Source of the DNA: Neonectria sp. B-13
Lineage: Eukaryota > Ascomycota > Sordariomycetes > Hypocreales > Nectriaceae
Direction of reading: 5' to 3'
NCBI GenBank assembly: GCA_002682825.1
Contig: NOKP01000035.1
Location: 62,001-126,000 of the forward strand
DNA: 64,000 nt
Shown: positions 34,296-49,300 of the stretch, piece after piece
How the letters are laid out: each line of letters opens with the position of its first letter
How positions within the stretch are numbered: the first letter of the stretch is position 1
Position numbers and translations under genes: made by a program
Notes under the pieces: model-generated
What the model was told of the DNA's origin: nothing
The model's input: only the letters and a program-made list of their open reading frames with translations
Database searches by the model: none

Positions 34296-36290
34296 ATTAG
34301 TAAATAAATAGAAAATTAAACCTTAAATTACTTTTAAGCTATTATTATATAACTATTATAATAATACTACTATAAAGCAAAGAAATCCTATATATTATAT
34401 ATTAATCTACTCTTTAGCTAATAACTACTCTAAGTCTATAAATATAATTATCTATAACTATATATACTCTTTATAACTAATATTAAAAACACTCTTAAAT
34501 AAAAAATAATTAATTATAAAAAAGAATAAAAAGCTTTAAAGAATTACTAATAATATAAACTAAAATATCTATTCCTAACTAAAGAAATTACTAAATAATA
34601 ATATAACCTTACTTATACTATCTATTTCTTATACTTAAACTAAAATAATAATTTAAAAGTATAAGTAAGTCTTTAGTATTAATAAGAGGACCTATAGTAC
34701 TAAGTAATAAGAGAATAACTTTAAGCTTAAATTAATCAGATTATATAACTTCTTAGTAGTAAAGTATATATTTTTAAGAGTAAGTAAAGTATTCCTAGGG
34801 ACTTTCTAAGCTCTTCTTCTATAAGTAAGACTTTAAGTTTTACTTCCTTATTATATAATACTAAAATAGATCTAAAGTAACTACTTCTATTAATACTAAC
34901 TAGAGCTAGTAAGTAATTAGATAATCCTTAACTAATTATATACTTTTTATTATTATTACCTAAGTCTAAAGTTAGAATTTTATTTAATCCCTTTTTATAG
35001 TTCTTTTTAAAAAGTATAAAAACAACTAACTTTAATTATTACTATAAAATAAGTTTAAAAAGTAATAACTTATAACTATAATTAGATCTATAAGGCTCTA
35101 AAGGTAGAAATAATAACTTAGACCTATTAAATAACTATCTACTATAAGATTTAGTATAATTAATCTTTATTATTATAACTATTAAATAATTATAAACTAT
35201 AACTATTATATTTACTTAAGCTATAAGAAAGTAAGATAATAAAAGACTTTAGTTTTATACTAATAAAATTAGAAAATTCTAACTATTATTAATATATAAT
35301 AATAACTTTAATAGTATTAAAGAAAATAGGAAAATAATTATCTAATAAAGTTACTTCTACTTTATTAATACTCTTTAGTAATATATAGTATATAAAGAGT
35401 AATATTATACTCTACTTCTTATACATTTACTAATACTCTTAATAAATAATACCTTTAGTTAGTATATTAGCAATTTAGCTAATAAGATATAAACTAGCTT
35501 ATAAGACTTTAAAAAAGGATTAGACTTATAATATAATCTACTTTAATACTATTTTAGGATATAACTAGAGATTATCTAATAAGCCTTTAATAAAGAAAAG
35601 TTTACTATTATAAATATTTATAATTAAGTAGACTTTAATAGTTAAATATCCTAGATTAAGCATAAGATATAGCTAACTAACTATATAAACATTCTAATCC
35701 TTAGGATAATCTATTAAAAGCTAAATATATATCTTTATAAGAAAATACTATATCTAAAGACTTCTTAGGGATTAAAAGACTAAATAGAAAAATATAATAA
35801 TATAATACTAAATCTATATACTTAGGTTATAATTAATAGTTAGAAAGACCTAGTCTACTAAAGCAATTATAATAGTATAATAGACTACTATAATAGCCTA
35901 TTTAGTATAATCAAAAGTACTATAATCAATAGGTAAGTAAGATAAGAACTATAAAAAACTATTATAAAAACTACTTTCTAATAGTCCTAGTACTAGAATT
36001 TCCTACTAAGGCTTATATTCTAAAGATTATAGTCTTATACTTAAATACCTAAAAGGATTAGTATAGTCTTCTTACTACTACCTTAAGCTACCTAAGGTAA
36101 TTAGTAACTATCTACTTCTCTATCTTTTGCTTACTAATTACTAAGTAATTAAGACTAAAAGCTATTCTTCTATCTATAGAATTATAATAGAAAGTTAAGT
36201 ACTAATTAAAACAACTAATCTAACTAAGTATATTATATACTAGAAAGTATTAGCTTAAATAATTATAAAGATTATTACCTTATATAAAAG
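34296..36290 (+). other. Outer element, 5' internal region (probable gag zone)
   Basis: By position this should contain gag, but saturation mutation prevents recognition of a capsid or zinc-knuckle motif. No primer-binding site is recognisable directly after the LTR. Confidence 0.45.
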
Positions 36291-39200
36291 AAAGTAAAAG
36301 AACTAATTACTATTAGTAAAAATACTTAAAACTTAAATAAGGAATAGTAAAATAAAGATAAAAAGGAGAATATAACCTTTACCTTAGAGAAAGATAATAA
36401 CCTAAAGGTAGTTAAGTTACCTAAAGACTTTTATAGATTTATCTAGGAATTTAAAACTATAAATTACTAATATAAAAAGGTTTACTTTATCTTTAATACT
36501 TCTTAGTAAAGCTCTACTTAGTTACCTTTTACTTATTATAATAAGATTCCTAAGAAAACTATTAATATTATTAAATATACTCTAATAGAAATAGTACTAG
36601 GTCTAAACCTCTTTATTACTTATATATATATATAAGTATAAGTAATAGCTAGATCCTAAGGAAAATACTAATAAGAGGTATATATTAACTTAGGTATTAC
36701 CTACTTAATAGTAAGAAAGAAAATACTTAAATTCTTCTTAGATATTTAACTAAACTTATCTAAGATAGTATAGTTAAGTAGTATTAGATTTAAGTAAGCT
36801 TTTAGATAGATAGACTTTATCTTATTTCTACTTAGTACTAAGGATAATAAGTTAATAATAGTTAAAGTCTATACTAAAGCCTAGGTTATACTTTAACTTA
36901 GTATTAAACTACTTCTTAAGTAAGAATTCTTAGTCCTTAATAAGATAAATATTCTTAACTTAACTTAATAAGTTATAATTAGAATAACTAGCTATATAAT
37001 ACTACTAGTAGCTATCTATAAACAAAAAGCTTAGAAATTTCCTATTTAAGCTATAAACTTTATAGTAATTCCTTTAAGAAATAGTAAAGCTATATAGGTA
37101 AATACTCTAAAGGAAGCTACTAATTAGAACTTAATCCTAGTTCTATAAATACCTAAGGTTATAAGAGCTATTATATAATAGCTAGAAATAATATTTATAC
37201 TTAATTAATCCTAATAACTTATATCCCTTATAAAAGGAAGGTAAATTAGTATACTTAAGCTAATTACTTCTAGTAATAAAATTAAGAAGATTAACTAAGG
37301 ATTAGTACTTATTTAACTTAGAAATATAACTCTTATTAGCATTAAGATCCAATGTAATATAATTAATCCAGTAAGGTTAAAACCTATTAGAATTAAAAAG
37401 AAAGAGAAAGAATAGACTCTATTGCTAGAATACTAGAAAATAAGTATTAACTCTAATGCTAAACTAGGAATATTAAGACCTAAGTACAAAAAGGAAGTTA
37501 TACTATTAAACCTTATCTACCTTTATAATAATAGAACTACTTATATAAATACCTTATAGGTAATTATAGAAGACTTCCTTAACCTTTAGGTTAATAGTAG
37601 AGAAATTAAGGTTAAAGAAGGCTAGGAAATAAAGATACTACTAATAGAAAACTAATACAAAAAGAAACTTAGCTTTTACTCTTACTCTATAAGCTTAAAA
37701 AGCTAAAAGTTCTTAGATAAAATATTTAATACCTTATATAACTAAGGGTAAATAAACTAAGCCTATAGGCTAATACCTTTTATTAGTTTAGTATTTATAG
37801 TATAATAAACAATTAGTAGAAAAGAAAAAAGTAGAATAATAATCAACCTTTAAGCTCTTAATAATATTACCCTATTAAATACTTACCCTATACTACTCTA
37901 AGGAAATATTATTATAAAGCTTTATAATAAAAAATAAATTATAATAATTAATACTTAAAGCTTCTTTTATTAGTTCTTAATATAATAAAAGCATTATAAC
38001 CAATTTATAGTAATTAGCTACTATAAGATAGAACAATCTAAGGTTACCCTAATAGGATTCTATAACTCTTTAGCTTATATATAACAATTTATAGACTAAA
38101 TACTATAATTATATTTAAAGTTTATATAAGCCTTTATTAATAATATTATTATAGTTACTAATAGTAATAAAAAGTTCCTAGAGAACTTATAAAAGATCTT
38201 TTAGCTTTTTTAGAACTAAAATATTACTCTTTCCCTAAAGAAAGTATTTATTAATTATTAGTTAATATAATTACTTAGATTCTATATTAATAAACTTAGT
38301 CTAAGTAATATAGAAAAGTAAGTTAAAGTATTATAAAACCTTAAGTTCTTTAGTATATTCTAATAGCTTAAGAAATAAATTAGTATAATCAAATAGCTTT
38401 AATATTTTATTTATTGGTTTATTAATAGGATTATACTCTTATAAGACTATAAGACTAATATATTAGTAGAAGTAAGAGCTAAGAAGAAGCTAGAAGATAG
38501 ACTAAAATGAATAGTATATATAAGTAAAATAATCTTTACTCTTATAAAAGAGAAAAAGAAATACTTTAAGAAAGTTAATTCTACTCTTACTAATATAAAG
38601 GCCTTATATTATTTTAATCTAAACTAAGAACTATTTATATAGTTAAATAGCTCTAAAGAATAGAGTATAAAAAGAATCCTATTCTATTTTAATCCTAAGT
38701 ATACTTAGGATAACTAGAGTATAATTCCTAGAAAGGCTATTTAACTAATCCTATATCTAAGCTAAGCTCTATAGAATATAAAGAAATAGTATTAGCCTAC
38801 TAAACTAGAAATAGTAGAACTTATTTAAATATACTAAAAGATAAGGATAATATTATACTTAATCAAAGGAAAGAAAGTATAAGTCTTTACTAATTATATA
38901 GTTATAATATCTATTATTAAAAGTATATTAGCCTTTTTAGAAAATAAAAGGATAAATAAGAGACTTATTATTACTATATAATATATAAGCTAGTTTCCTC
39001 TAAAGGTTAAATATATCCTTAGCCTAATTAATATAGTACTAAATGCTTTATTCTACCTTTAAGGAAAAGAACTAAATAGTAACTAGTTAGCTAAAGATAA
39101 ACTAGACTAGCTATAGAAAGATAAATAAGATCTTAAATAAATCTTTTACTTTACTAAGTCAATAGTATAGTCTATATTATACAAAGAGATTAAATAAGAA

Positions 39201-40660
39201 TACCTTAAGGAAGACTAATAGTATTATATTATTAAATAACTAAAAGACTAAAATAAAATAGTAGAACTCCTATTTATCTAAATTAAAGAGCTTTTATACT
39301 TAATAAAAGCTAATAGAAGGAAGTAAATATATATTTTAACTAAAGTAGCTAAGATACTTATTAAGGAAACCTACTTTTATAAGTACTACCCTAAGGAAAT
39401 ATAAATATAGTATAATCTCTTATTAAGCTTTATTATTTATAAATTATAGTAAAAGATTATAGAATATATAATAGACTATAATATATATAATAAGAATAAG
39501 AATAATTAATAAAAGCTTTCTAGAAAGCTTATATCTATTACTAGCCTATTAATTCTATTTTATATAATTATAATAGACTTTATTAAAGGACTATTAATAG
39601 TTCTTTCTACTAATAAACTATAGAAAAACATAGAAAAGCTATTCTTTAATAACCTACTTATAGTTATCTATAAGTTCTCTAAAATATACCTTTTAATCTT
39701 TAGTAATAATTAATATACTATATAAGACTAAGTATATACCTTATATACTAAACTCTTAAAGAGTAACTAAGGAATTCCTAAGAGAATTATCTTAAATAAA
39801 GACCTTAAATTCTTTAAAGATATTTAATAGAAAATATAGAATACCTTTAGAACTAGCCTTATAATATCTATAGTCTAGTACTTATAAATAGATAGAACCT
39901 TAGAATATTATAATTAGACTATAGAAATTACTCTAAGATATTTTATTAGTAACTTCTTAGATAAACTATAAGTATATATATTAGTTCTATTATAATTCTC
40001 TCTTAATAACTTATATATATTTATAATTAAATAAGCTTTAAGTAAACTTATTATAAGCTAATAGATAGACAATAAACTTTAATATCTAGAGGAAGGTAAT
40101 ATACTACTTTAATAAGATATTCTCTATAAAGAAGTCTAACTTATAATTATATAAGTATAAGCTATTATAAAGTAATAGTATAACTTCTAATACTAATCAG
40201 TTAAGTATAAGCCTAATAATTAAGTATAGTTATAACTAAGAAAAGAATACTTAATAGTAGATAACTAAGTCCTTAAACTTAAGAAATAATATACTAGACT
40301 ATATAAAATTATAGAAAGGATTAACTATTTAATATACTACCTAAAGATAGCTAACTATCTTAAAATCTACCTAATAGTCTTAATAGTCTACTTAAAGCTA
40401 GTTAGTAAGCTAAAGAAAAGACTTAGGCTAATTAAAGTTAAAGAGACTAAACTAAATCAATAGTAGAATAAATACTAGTATTATAAAGTTAATAAAGTAA
40501 TTAATTAGTATAAACATAAAAAAGGAAAGAGTAAGATAATAAAGTACCTTATTATCTAGAAAGGTTATTTAAGTAATTATAACCTTTAGCTAAAAGAAAA
40601 TATAATTAATATAAAAGATACTATCTAGGATTTCTACTAGAAGTATAAAGCAAAAGAGGC
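36290..40660 (+). pseudogene. Outer element pol remnant: RT, RNase H, integrase, chromodomain
   Basis: Reading through stops on the plus strand. Around 37760-38450 there are reverse transcriptase blocks: IIINLQALNNITLLNTYPIL, then SFFYQF (the catalytic-aspartate region of fungal Gypsy RTs), GFYNSLAYI and a degraded YxDD-equivalent. Near 39550-39950, IVIYKFSKIYLLI, GIPKRIILNKDLKFF and an HPQTD-equivalent mark an integrase core. Near 40480-40640, KYLIIQKGYLSNYNLQLKEN resembles a chromodomain. The catalytic residues are replaced in the mutated copy, so no activity is possible. Confidence 0.75.
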
Positions 40661-43295
40661 CTTAGAATTAGCTTTAAGGAAGAATATAAAAGGGCCTATA
40701 AGCATTTTTAAAACAGTAAAAAGCCCTAACTAAGATAAGAAAGCAAAAAAAGCACTTAGTAAGCTAGTATTAAGCTTTAGGAAAGAAGTTATCTTAGTAT
40801 AAGAACTTAACTTAAGTACTAGAAAGAAAGTTATATTAGTAAAAACCTATATAGAAACATCTAAAATGGAAATAGTTCTTACTAGAAACTAACTACTATT
40901 ATTATTAAATACCCTAAGTAGTTAAGTAGATTAGTAAGCTAAATATAAACCTAGCTAACTAAGGAAGGAATTATAAGTAACTATATCTTAAGAACTAAAA
41001 AAAGGACTTAGATAATTAAGAAAAATACTTATAATAGATAAGAAAAAAGAAAGACCTTCTAAGTAAGAGAAAAAATAAGAAAAGAATAACTTACTATAAT
41101 AATTACTACTTTCTAAATAAGATTATTAAAAAGCTATATAAGTATAATTACTATCTTATCTATAGGAAATTTCCTAATTCTATTTTCTTTATTCTTTTAT
41201 TACTTTTTATCTACTTAAGATAGTATTAATTACTATCTATAATCTAAGCTTTTAGTACTAATACTATAAGTATATCTTATAAAAGTACTTAGAACTTATA
41301 TCCTTAAACCTATAGTAAAAGCTCTTATAGTAACTATATTAAAAAGCTAATTACTAAACTAATCTAAAAAGTATAACCTTAATCTATACTATTAGTACTT
41401 TTATACTAAAATAAGTATATTAGCTTTAATAATATTAGCTAGAACTTTAAAGAAATCTTAAGGAAATCCTAAGGAGTAATAGTAAGATAAAAGCTTAGTA
41501 AAACCCTTATTATTATAGTAATAGTTACTATCTTATTAAGATTAATATTATTCTAGTAATATAACTTAAAGCTTACTTTTATTATATTTTATTATATTTA
41601 GAGTTCTATATAATATTACTCCTTATTACTAAGACTAATAGTACTAAGATATACTTAATTATAGACTATTCCTAGTTTATATAAGTTTAAACCTATATCT
41701 TTCTTATAATTAGTCCTTCTATTAAGATTTTATAATTATTATTATAAAAAACAATTAGACTTTTAAGTATACTAAATACTATTATACCTTAGAACTATAT
41801 AATAATAAAAACATATTATATACTATCTCTAAAGCTTATTATTTCTATTACTAAGTCTACTTAAACTAAGAAATCTATATTACCTTCTATACCTATATTA
41901 ATTATAAGGGTTATAACCTAAATAAAGGATTTATTAAACTCTTAGGACTAAGAGCTATATACTATTATTATAATCCTAATAATAACTATAATATAGATAC
42001 TACTACTATTACTATATACTCTCTTAAACTAGAGGAACTTCCTTTAGTAAGTCCTTAAGTAATCAACCTATTTACTTCTACCTAAACTATTATATAATCT
42101 ACCTTATAATACTATATTTCTATAATTACTATTAGTAACTTAAATAATAATATTATAACTCTTAGTTATTCTACTTAAGATAGTTATAGATATTTTATTA
42201 TAAACCTCCTTAAGGCCTTAACCTATATAAATAGGCTTTATATACTAAATACTAATAATTTCCTAGGTACTTATATAAAAAACACTAAACTATACTTAAT
42301 CTTTATTAAATTCTTAGAGTAGTAATATAGAGCTAAGATTAATAAGAAAGTCTAAGCTATCTAAGAAAAAGATTATACTATTCTTAAGGTAATTAAAGAC
42401 TATTTAAGCATTCAAAAGTTTATTACTATTATATATATATACTTTCCTAAGATTAATACTTTCTTAATCCTTTATCTTAGCTTAAATCTTTATAAGATAT
42501 AGCCTATAACTCTATACTAATAGACTATAATTCCCTTCTATCTTCCTTAAGATATTCTTATTATACTATTATTAGTTCTAAAAGACCTATTTACTACCTT
42601 TAAATATAAGTATATAATAAGTTTAATAGAATACTTCTAATAGTACTTAGCTAAAACTCTAAGATAGACCTTATTATTAACCTCTATAGAACTTAAAATC
42701 TTAATACTTATACTTATATACTTATTTATTATTTATATTAATATTAAACTAAATAAGGAAAAGGTTTAAGTATATACTATAATAGCTAGAAATTAATATA
42801 TATTATTCCTAGACTATTAGTATACTTATAACTTTATTAATTTCTACTAAGTAGTATAAAACTAAACTTACTCTAATATTATATTAGAATAAACTACTTA
42901 TTTTATTAACTTCTTATATAAATATATAATTAAAATAAATACTTTATTAATCCTCTTAGACCTTTTATTTACTATCTTTATATACTTAATTAGTAATATA
43001 CTTAAATAATTAATATTCTCTAATACTAAGCTCTTAGGAGTATATCTTTAGATTATATTAAAAGAACTAAGCTCTTTTAATTAAAACCTTTAGGCTTTCT
43101 TCCTAATAGAGATTACTTATATTAATTATCCTACTATTAAGTATAGACTAAGTAAACTTATAGCTATTTAGGCTATTATTAGTAAGTATATAAGCTCTTT
43201 TAGACTAGCCTTTAGCTTAACTAATAATAATAATAATCCTATTATATAAGAAATCTCTCTTATTACTATAAGCAATTATATCTAGAACTACTTTA
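40660..43295 (+). other. Outer element, unexplained 2.6 kb after the chromodomain
   Basis: Beyond the chromodomain the element continues for about 2.6 kb up to the inner insertion. The plus strand shows coding-like stretches through stops (for example near 42560-43200) that match no retroelement domain I know. This could be an additional ORF or captured sequence. Confidence 0.4.
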
Positions 43296-43300
43296 ATACT

Positions 43301-43688
43301 TGTTATAGCCCAGGTTGAGACTAGGCGGTCACAACCGGCAGAACTATAATGTACCCACTTTTTTATAATATTCATATTCCTGAACTTACCCTAACTATGT
43401 AAGCTAGACTATCTAGCTCACTCTATTATAATGAGCTATAACAATAGACTTACTATTACTTAGTAAGCTCATATAATTACTATAGTATATAATTACATTC
43501 ACTTAGTACATTAGATAAGAACCTTAAGCTCCTTAGCTATTAATACTCTTACTTAGTTATATAATAACTTACCTTTATATATTACTATTATAATCTATAT
43601 TGCTTATTACAATATCCTAATCTATTCAATCATTAAATCATATACCTTAGACCTATTCTATACCCTTAGGATAGACCTAACTATTATA
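43301..43688 (+). repeat. Inner element 5' LTR (388 bp)
   Basis: Starts TGTTATAGCCCAGGTTGAGA. It keeps a GC-richer start (CACAACCGGCAG) that is mutated in the 3' LTR. Preceded by ATACT. Confidence 0.93.
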
Positions 43689-43779
43689 TATTAATAGCTC
43701 TTATTTAGTGTATTACTATATTAACCTAAGTAATACCTACTATTAGATATATTTATACTATACTTTATTACTACTAACT

Positions 43780-44780
43780 CAGCTGCTAAAGGAAACCCTT
43801 TACTAGTGTATATAATGCCCCTAAGTGCAGCTGAAATGGTTACTAAGATTGTACAACTGTGTATAATTGTTAATAAGTTGAGGAACTGTATACCTATGAC
43901 CTTAATTGCACTATCTGTAGAAGAATGCCCTAGAGAAGCTAGGGACCTAGGAGAAAGCATTAAGCCTCTACTCTCTACCTTGTTCAATGGAGACTCAAAA
44001 GATATTATACCTTTCTTTACTAGGATAAAGGTATACTTTTGATTCTTCCTAATCAAACTTATATTAGGTAAAATATAAGCCTTATTTACTAATAGATGCT
44101 TTAAAGGAAATACTATAATATGATTTAAACCTATTATATAAGACTTCCTTAAGAATAAGGAAACTGAATGTAATTAAGATACTATGAATATCTTCTTAGA
44201 ATAGGATAACTTTGAAATAGTACTTAAAGATAACTTTAGAATAATCAATAAGGAATAATAGGCAGCTACTAACATCTATAAGATCAAATAAACCTAATCT
44301 ACTACTACTTATACTATTGCATTTAGACAAATCTCTTTATGCCTTAAATAGAATAATAAAGTTCTTATAGAAATCTTCTATAAAGGACTTAAGAAGAAAG
44401 TTAAGGATGAGCTATATAAAGCTGATTAACCTAATATTCTTATAGACTTTATTACTATAGTAGTAAAAATCGATGAATAATAGTATGAAAGATATAGAGA
44501 GAAAGTAGTTGCTAGGGGAAAAGGCAGGGATATCCCTTATAACCCCTATTACTTAGATAAAAGTAATAATTATAATAACTACTATAACTCTTATAACAAA
44601 GGAGGAAACTATAATACCTCCTATAGAACTCAATCTAGTCCTATAGAACTTAGAGCTATATAATAAGATTATTCTTAAGTTAAGTGTTAGAACTATAGAA
44701 GAATGGGTCATTTTGAAAGCAAGTATTAAAAACCTAAGTCTAGATAAAAACATAAACTAGTACCTAAAGGTAAGTATGTT
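43780..44780 (+). pseudogene. Inner element gag remnant with zinc knuckle
   Basis: Reading through stops: STLFNGDSKDIIPFFTRIKV at about 43975-44035 is the typical start of a Gypsy gag capsid region (F-x-G...L..FL). A basic RGKGRDIPYNPYYLD stretch follows, then at about 44680-44730 a mutated CCHC knuckle (KC-NYRRMGHFESKY, expected C-x2-C-x4-H-x4-C). Confidence 0.8.
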
Positions 44781-46349
44781 TGATTTACTAATTACTAGTA
44801 TATTAAAACCCTTACTATAATTAAAAGAGGTGCCTATGAAATGACTAGTACTGATAAGTTTAATACTAGCTAGCTTCTGCCTAGTATAAAGTGATACCTG
44901 GACGCAAAGGACTGTATCTATGGAGAAACTATAAGATATAGGATATATAGATAAACCTAATGTAATAAAGGAATTAAAAGAAATGTTCCTTAGATACTAG
45001 TCCTAGAAAGGATATTCAAAGAATCCTTAGTTAGTAAGACTCTTACTATAATATGAAAGGGAGAATCCTATTGATGACCTACTATTAAGATTAATATTCC
45101 TAATAGATAATTGGACTTTAAAGCCTTAAAGCCTATTAACATTAAGAAACTTAGTACTAATTTATCTCTACTATAAGAAGATAATAACTATATCTACTGA
45201 AAGTTCTACATTAGATAAGATAGAGTTCTATATATTAGTATAGAATATAAAGCTAATTATACTATCTAGCTTGGACTACCTATTAAAAACTATAACATTT
45301 AAACTCTAGCTGAAGAGTACTTTAATAATAACTATAATAGCTATTAAATAGCCTCTAGCATTGATAATACCTTAAGTAAAGGATTAAATCCTAATTAAGA
45401 AGAACAATAGTTATAAGCTATTATACCTTTAATTGAATAACTATAGTAGAAGATATATACTTATAATAAGTATAGGAATGCTATATAGGAAATAGATAAG
45501 GATATGTATTAATAGTTTAAATGTAAGTAAGAAGATATTATATATAGAGAATTGATTTATGTTTAAGGTAAACCTCAAAGGATAGCTATCTATAAACATA
45601 ATAACCTATGCCTTAAAGAAGGAGATAACTTATGACTATACTATAATATGCCTAACTATAATGAGCTCTTATAGCTATCTTACTACTATTATATATATAA
45701 GATCTATAAAGGCAATAAGGCATATAATAACTATTATTCTACTAAAATTATAAGGTTTACTATTATAGAACCCTATCTGCAATAGGAAATATAAGACTAT
45801 ACTATGGTTAAATACCTTCTAAGGTATAATACTATAGTACTTAAGGAAAAAACAAACTACTACTCTTAGTAATACTTAGCTAAACCTTAAGACCCTAAAT
45901 ACTATTTAACTAAAGAGTATAAAGTATACCTTAAAAGGAAAGTATAAGAATAGTATAAAGCTTAATAAGAGAACTATATAATAATATACTCTATTGATTA
46001 TATTAATAGTATATACTCTAAATACTATAAAGAGAAATAGGATAATTATAATTGAATTATAAGAATAGAATAAGAAGAATTTAATTTTAAGACTTAAACT
46101 AGTATGAATACTAAAGATCAAGAATAGTATAATAATATACTATATTATATTATATACTTTAGACTAAGATACAAAAGATATTTAGTAAATGGACATACAG
46201 TAGACAACTGTACGCTTAAACCAAAAAACAATAAACACTGCCTATAGAAGAGTAATAGGTAAGTAATAATAAGGAGAATGAACTACTTTCAATAAAAGCT
46301 CTATATATAATAAAAACAATAAAATCAATAAAGAAACTGATAATACTTG

Positions 46350-49300
46350 AGCTATAAGTGTAAGTTAAGGGTAAATGGCTTACTATACTGATGGACAGTG
46401 GAGTAGAAACCTTATATATTGACCCTAGAGTGGTCAATAGGTTAGAGCTACTATAGAAGAAGATAGAAGATCTTTATACTTTATACAATCTTAAAGGCAA
46501 TCTATTTTCCTATAAAGATAAATTTATAACCTAGAAGGTTAATTACCTAAAGGTTTTTATCAATAGAAAGAATTAAGGAGTTACCCTTAATATTATACTA
46601 ATATAGCATTATAACATTATTCTAGGATACCTATAGCTAAAGAAATTCAACCTTTATATTAACTAGAGAACTAGCTAAGTATTAGTTAATCCTAATAAAG
46701 TACTCTCTAGTAATAACAAAGATAACTTAATAGATAAAGAAAGATCTTTAATCCTAATTCCTAAAGAAATAGAGAATAAGGATTTGCATAAGGATATAAT
46801 AGAAACCTTAGTACTCCTAAAGGGAATATAATATAAATACTAAAAAGGTAAGAAAACCTAACTTAAATGAATAATTAGATACCTATAAAGATAGTTCATA
46901 TAGATAAATAAAGACCTTAAGGAAGATAAGAAACTACCTAAAGAAGAGTAACTTAAGAATATACTACTATAGTACTATATCTATAAGAAACTCTTTAAGG
47001 AAGAACTTAAGACTAGACTACCTTAATTCAATGAATAAAGTTATAAAATTGTATTAAAAGATAGAATATTATCTATATTCTATAAAATCTTTAACCTTAA
47101 TAAAATACAACTATATATACTTAAAGAATACCTTAATGAAATGTTAAGGAAAGGATATATTAGGAAATCTAAGTCCTTAGTAGATTACCTAGTTATATTC
47201 ATTCCTAAGAAAAATAGAAAGTTCTAACTTATTATAGATTATAAATAGTTAAATATAATTACCTTTAAAGATTAAATGCTCTTACTCTTTATTATAGAGC
47301 TTAAGGATAGGCTCTATAGGATAAAGGTCTTTATAGTACTAGATCTTAAAGAAGTATATAACCTTATCTATATTTAGTTAGGATATAAATGGAAAAATAC
47401 CTTTAGAATAAAATATAAACTCTTTAAATACCTTATTATACCTTTTAGACTTATAAATATATTAGTATTATTCTAGTAAATAATTAACTATATATTATAA
47501 GAATACTTAAATATATTCATAGTATACTACCTAGATAATATCCTAATCTTCTTTAAGTCTAAAGAAGAATATATAGAATATATTCATAAAGTACTATAAG
47601 TACTATAGAATAATAATCTATTAGTTAAACTAAAGAAAAGTTATTTCTACATTAAGGAAGTAGAATTTCTTAGATATATAATCTTATACAATAAAGTCAG
47701 AATGGATCCAAAGAAACTTACTACTATTAGCAAATAGAAACTACCTAAGAACATTAAGGAAGTATAATCCTTCTTTAGATTTGCAAACTATTACTAAAGG
47801 TTTATTAAGAACTTTAGCAGTCTTATAATCCTACTCACTAGATTCATAAAGAAAGAAGAAGTATTCAAATGGGATATAGCTATTAAAAAAGCATTTAATA
47901 ACATTAAAGAAAGCATCTTAAGTGAGCCTATTCTAGTAACCTTTAACCCTAAATGAGAAATCAAACTTAAGACAGACTCATTAGACTTTGCATAAGGCAC
48001 TTAGATTGGACAATGAGATAATAATAGAGTATTGTACTCTATTGCCTTCTTCTCTTATAAAATGCATAGAGCTAAACTTAACTACTCTATTTATAATAAA
48101 GAATTTCTTATAATTGTTAACTCATTTAAAGAATTCTAATACTACCTCCTAGGAAGTAAATACTAAGTTAAGGTCTACATAGACTATAAGAATATTACTT
48201 ACTTTACAATTATATAATAACTTATTGAATGATAATTATAATACGCTAAATATCTTTTAGAATTCAACTATATGATTATCTATAGAAAAAGATCTAAGAA
48301 TAAATAAGCTAATGCTATAAGCTGCTAAAGTGACTTTAATAAAGAAAAGATTAAGATCAATAAATAACTTCTGCATTTTATGCCTAAAGAATACCTTAAA
48401 TAGAAGTATATTGCTAATATCTAGTAAGGAAGAAAACCTTGGCTAAAATACATTAAAATGATACATAATAAAGGTTCTGCATAGGATTTCATAGATTGGT
48501 TCAGAGGATACACTAGAAAGATTGAATAGTATAATAACTGGATTATTATATCTTACTACCTTGAATGTTCTATTATAGAGGACTTCTATAAGGAAGGCCC
48601 TTATAATAGAAGTATTCATATACTCTAAACTAAAGTTATATAAATATATATTACTTATAGACTATAGGAAACACTCTATACTATAATTAGGGATTATTGG
48701 GAATATAATCCAAAGAACCTACTAGAAGAACATCTAAAACTTTTGAAATAACTAGAAGACTATTGATTTAACTAAGTTACTAGTAACTTATTGACTAAGA
48801 GATCTATTAGAAGAAATAATAAAGGTAAAATTATTGTTCTAAGGAATATAAAAGACTATCTTATAAAATACTATTATAATTAGGCATATAATAGAAATAT
48901 TTATTGAGTTATAATTCAAATAGAGGAATTCTATACTATAAAAAATATATATAGAACTATAAGGGATTTAATAGCTAAATGCTCTAAATGCCCTAAGGAC
49001 TAACTATATCTTATGAAGATATTAGCCTTAATATATATAGTGGTATAAGGAAACCTATTACTCAATTGAATCTAGGAGTATAATGATATACTACCTAAAG
49101 ATGAATGCATAGATAAGCAATAAATTCCTAAGCAACTTTAATACTAGCTTATATAAGAAATATATAAGTATCTACTTTATGAACATTAAGGAGTTAATAA
49201 AACCCTTAATAGAATTAGATCAATATACTAATTCCCTAGAATAAAAGTAGTAATTAAGAAGATTATTAACTAATATAATAAATGTTATAAAACCAAGGTA

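Noticed and set aside
43721..44056. 111-codon minus-strand ORF in the inner element
   Set aside because: It is antisense to the gag frame, whose plus-strand reading has recognisable gag features.
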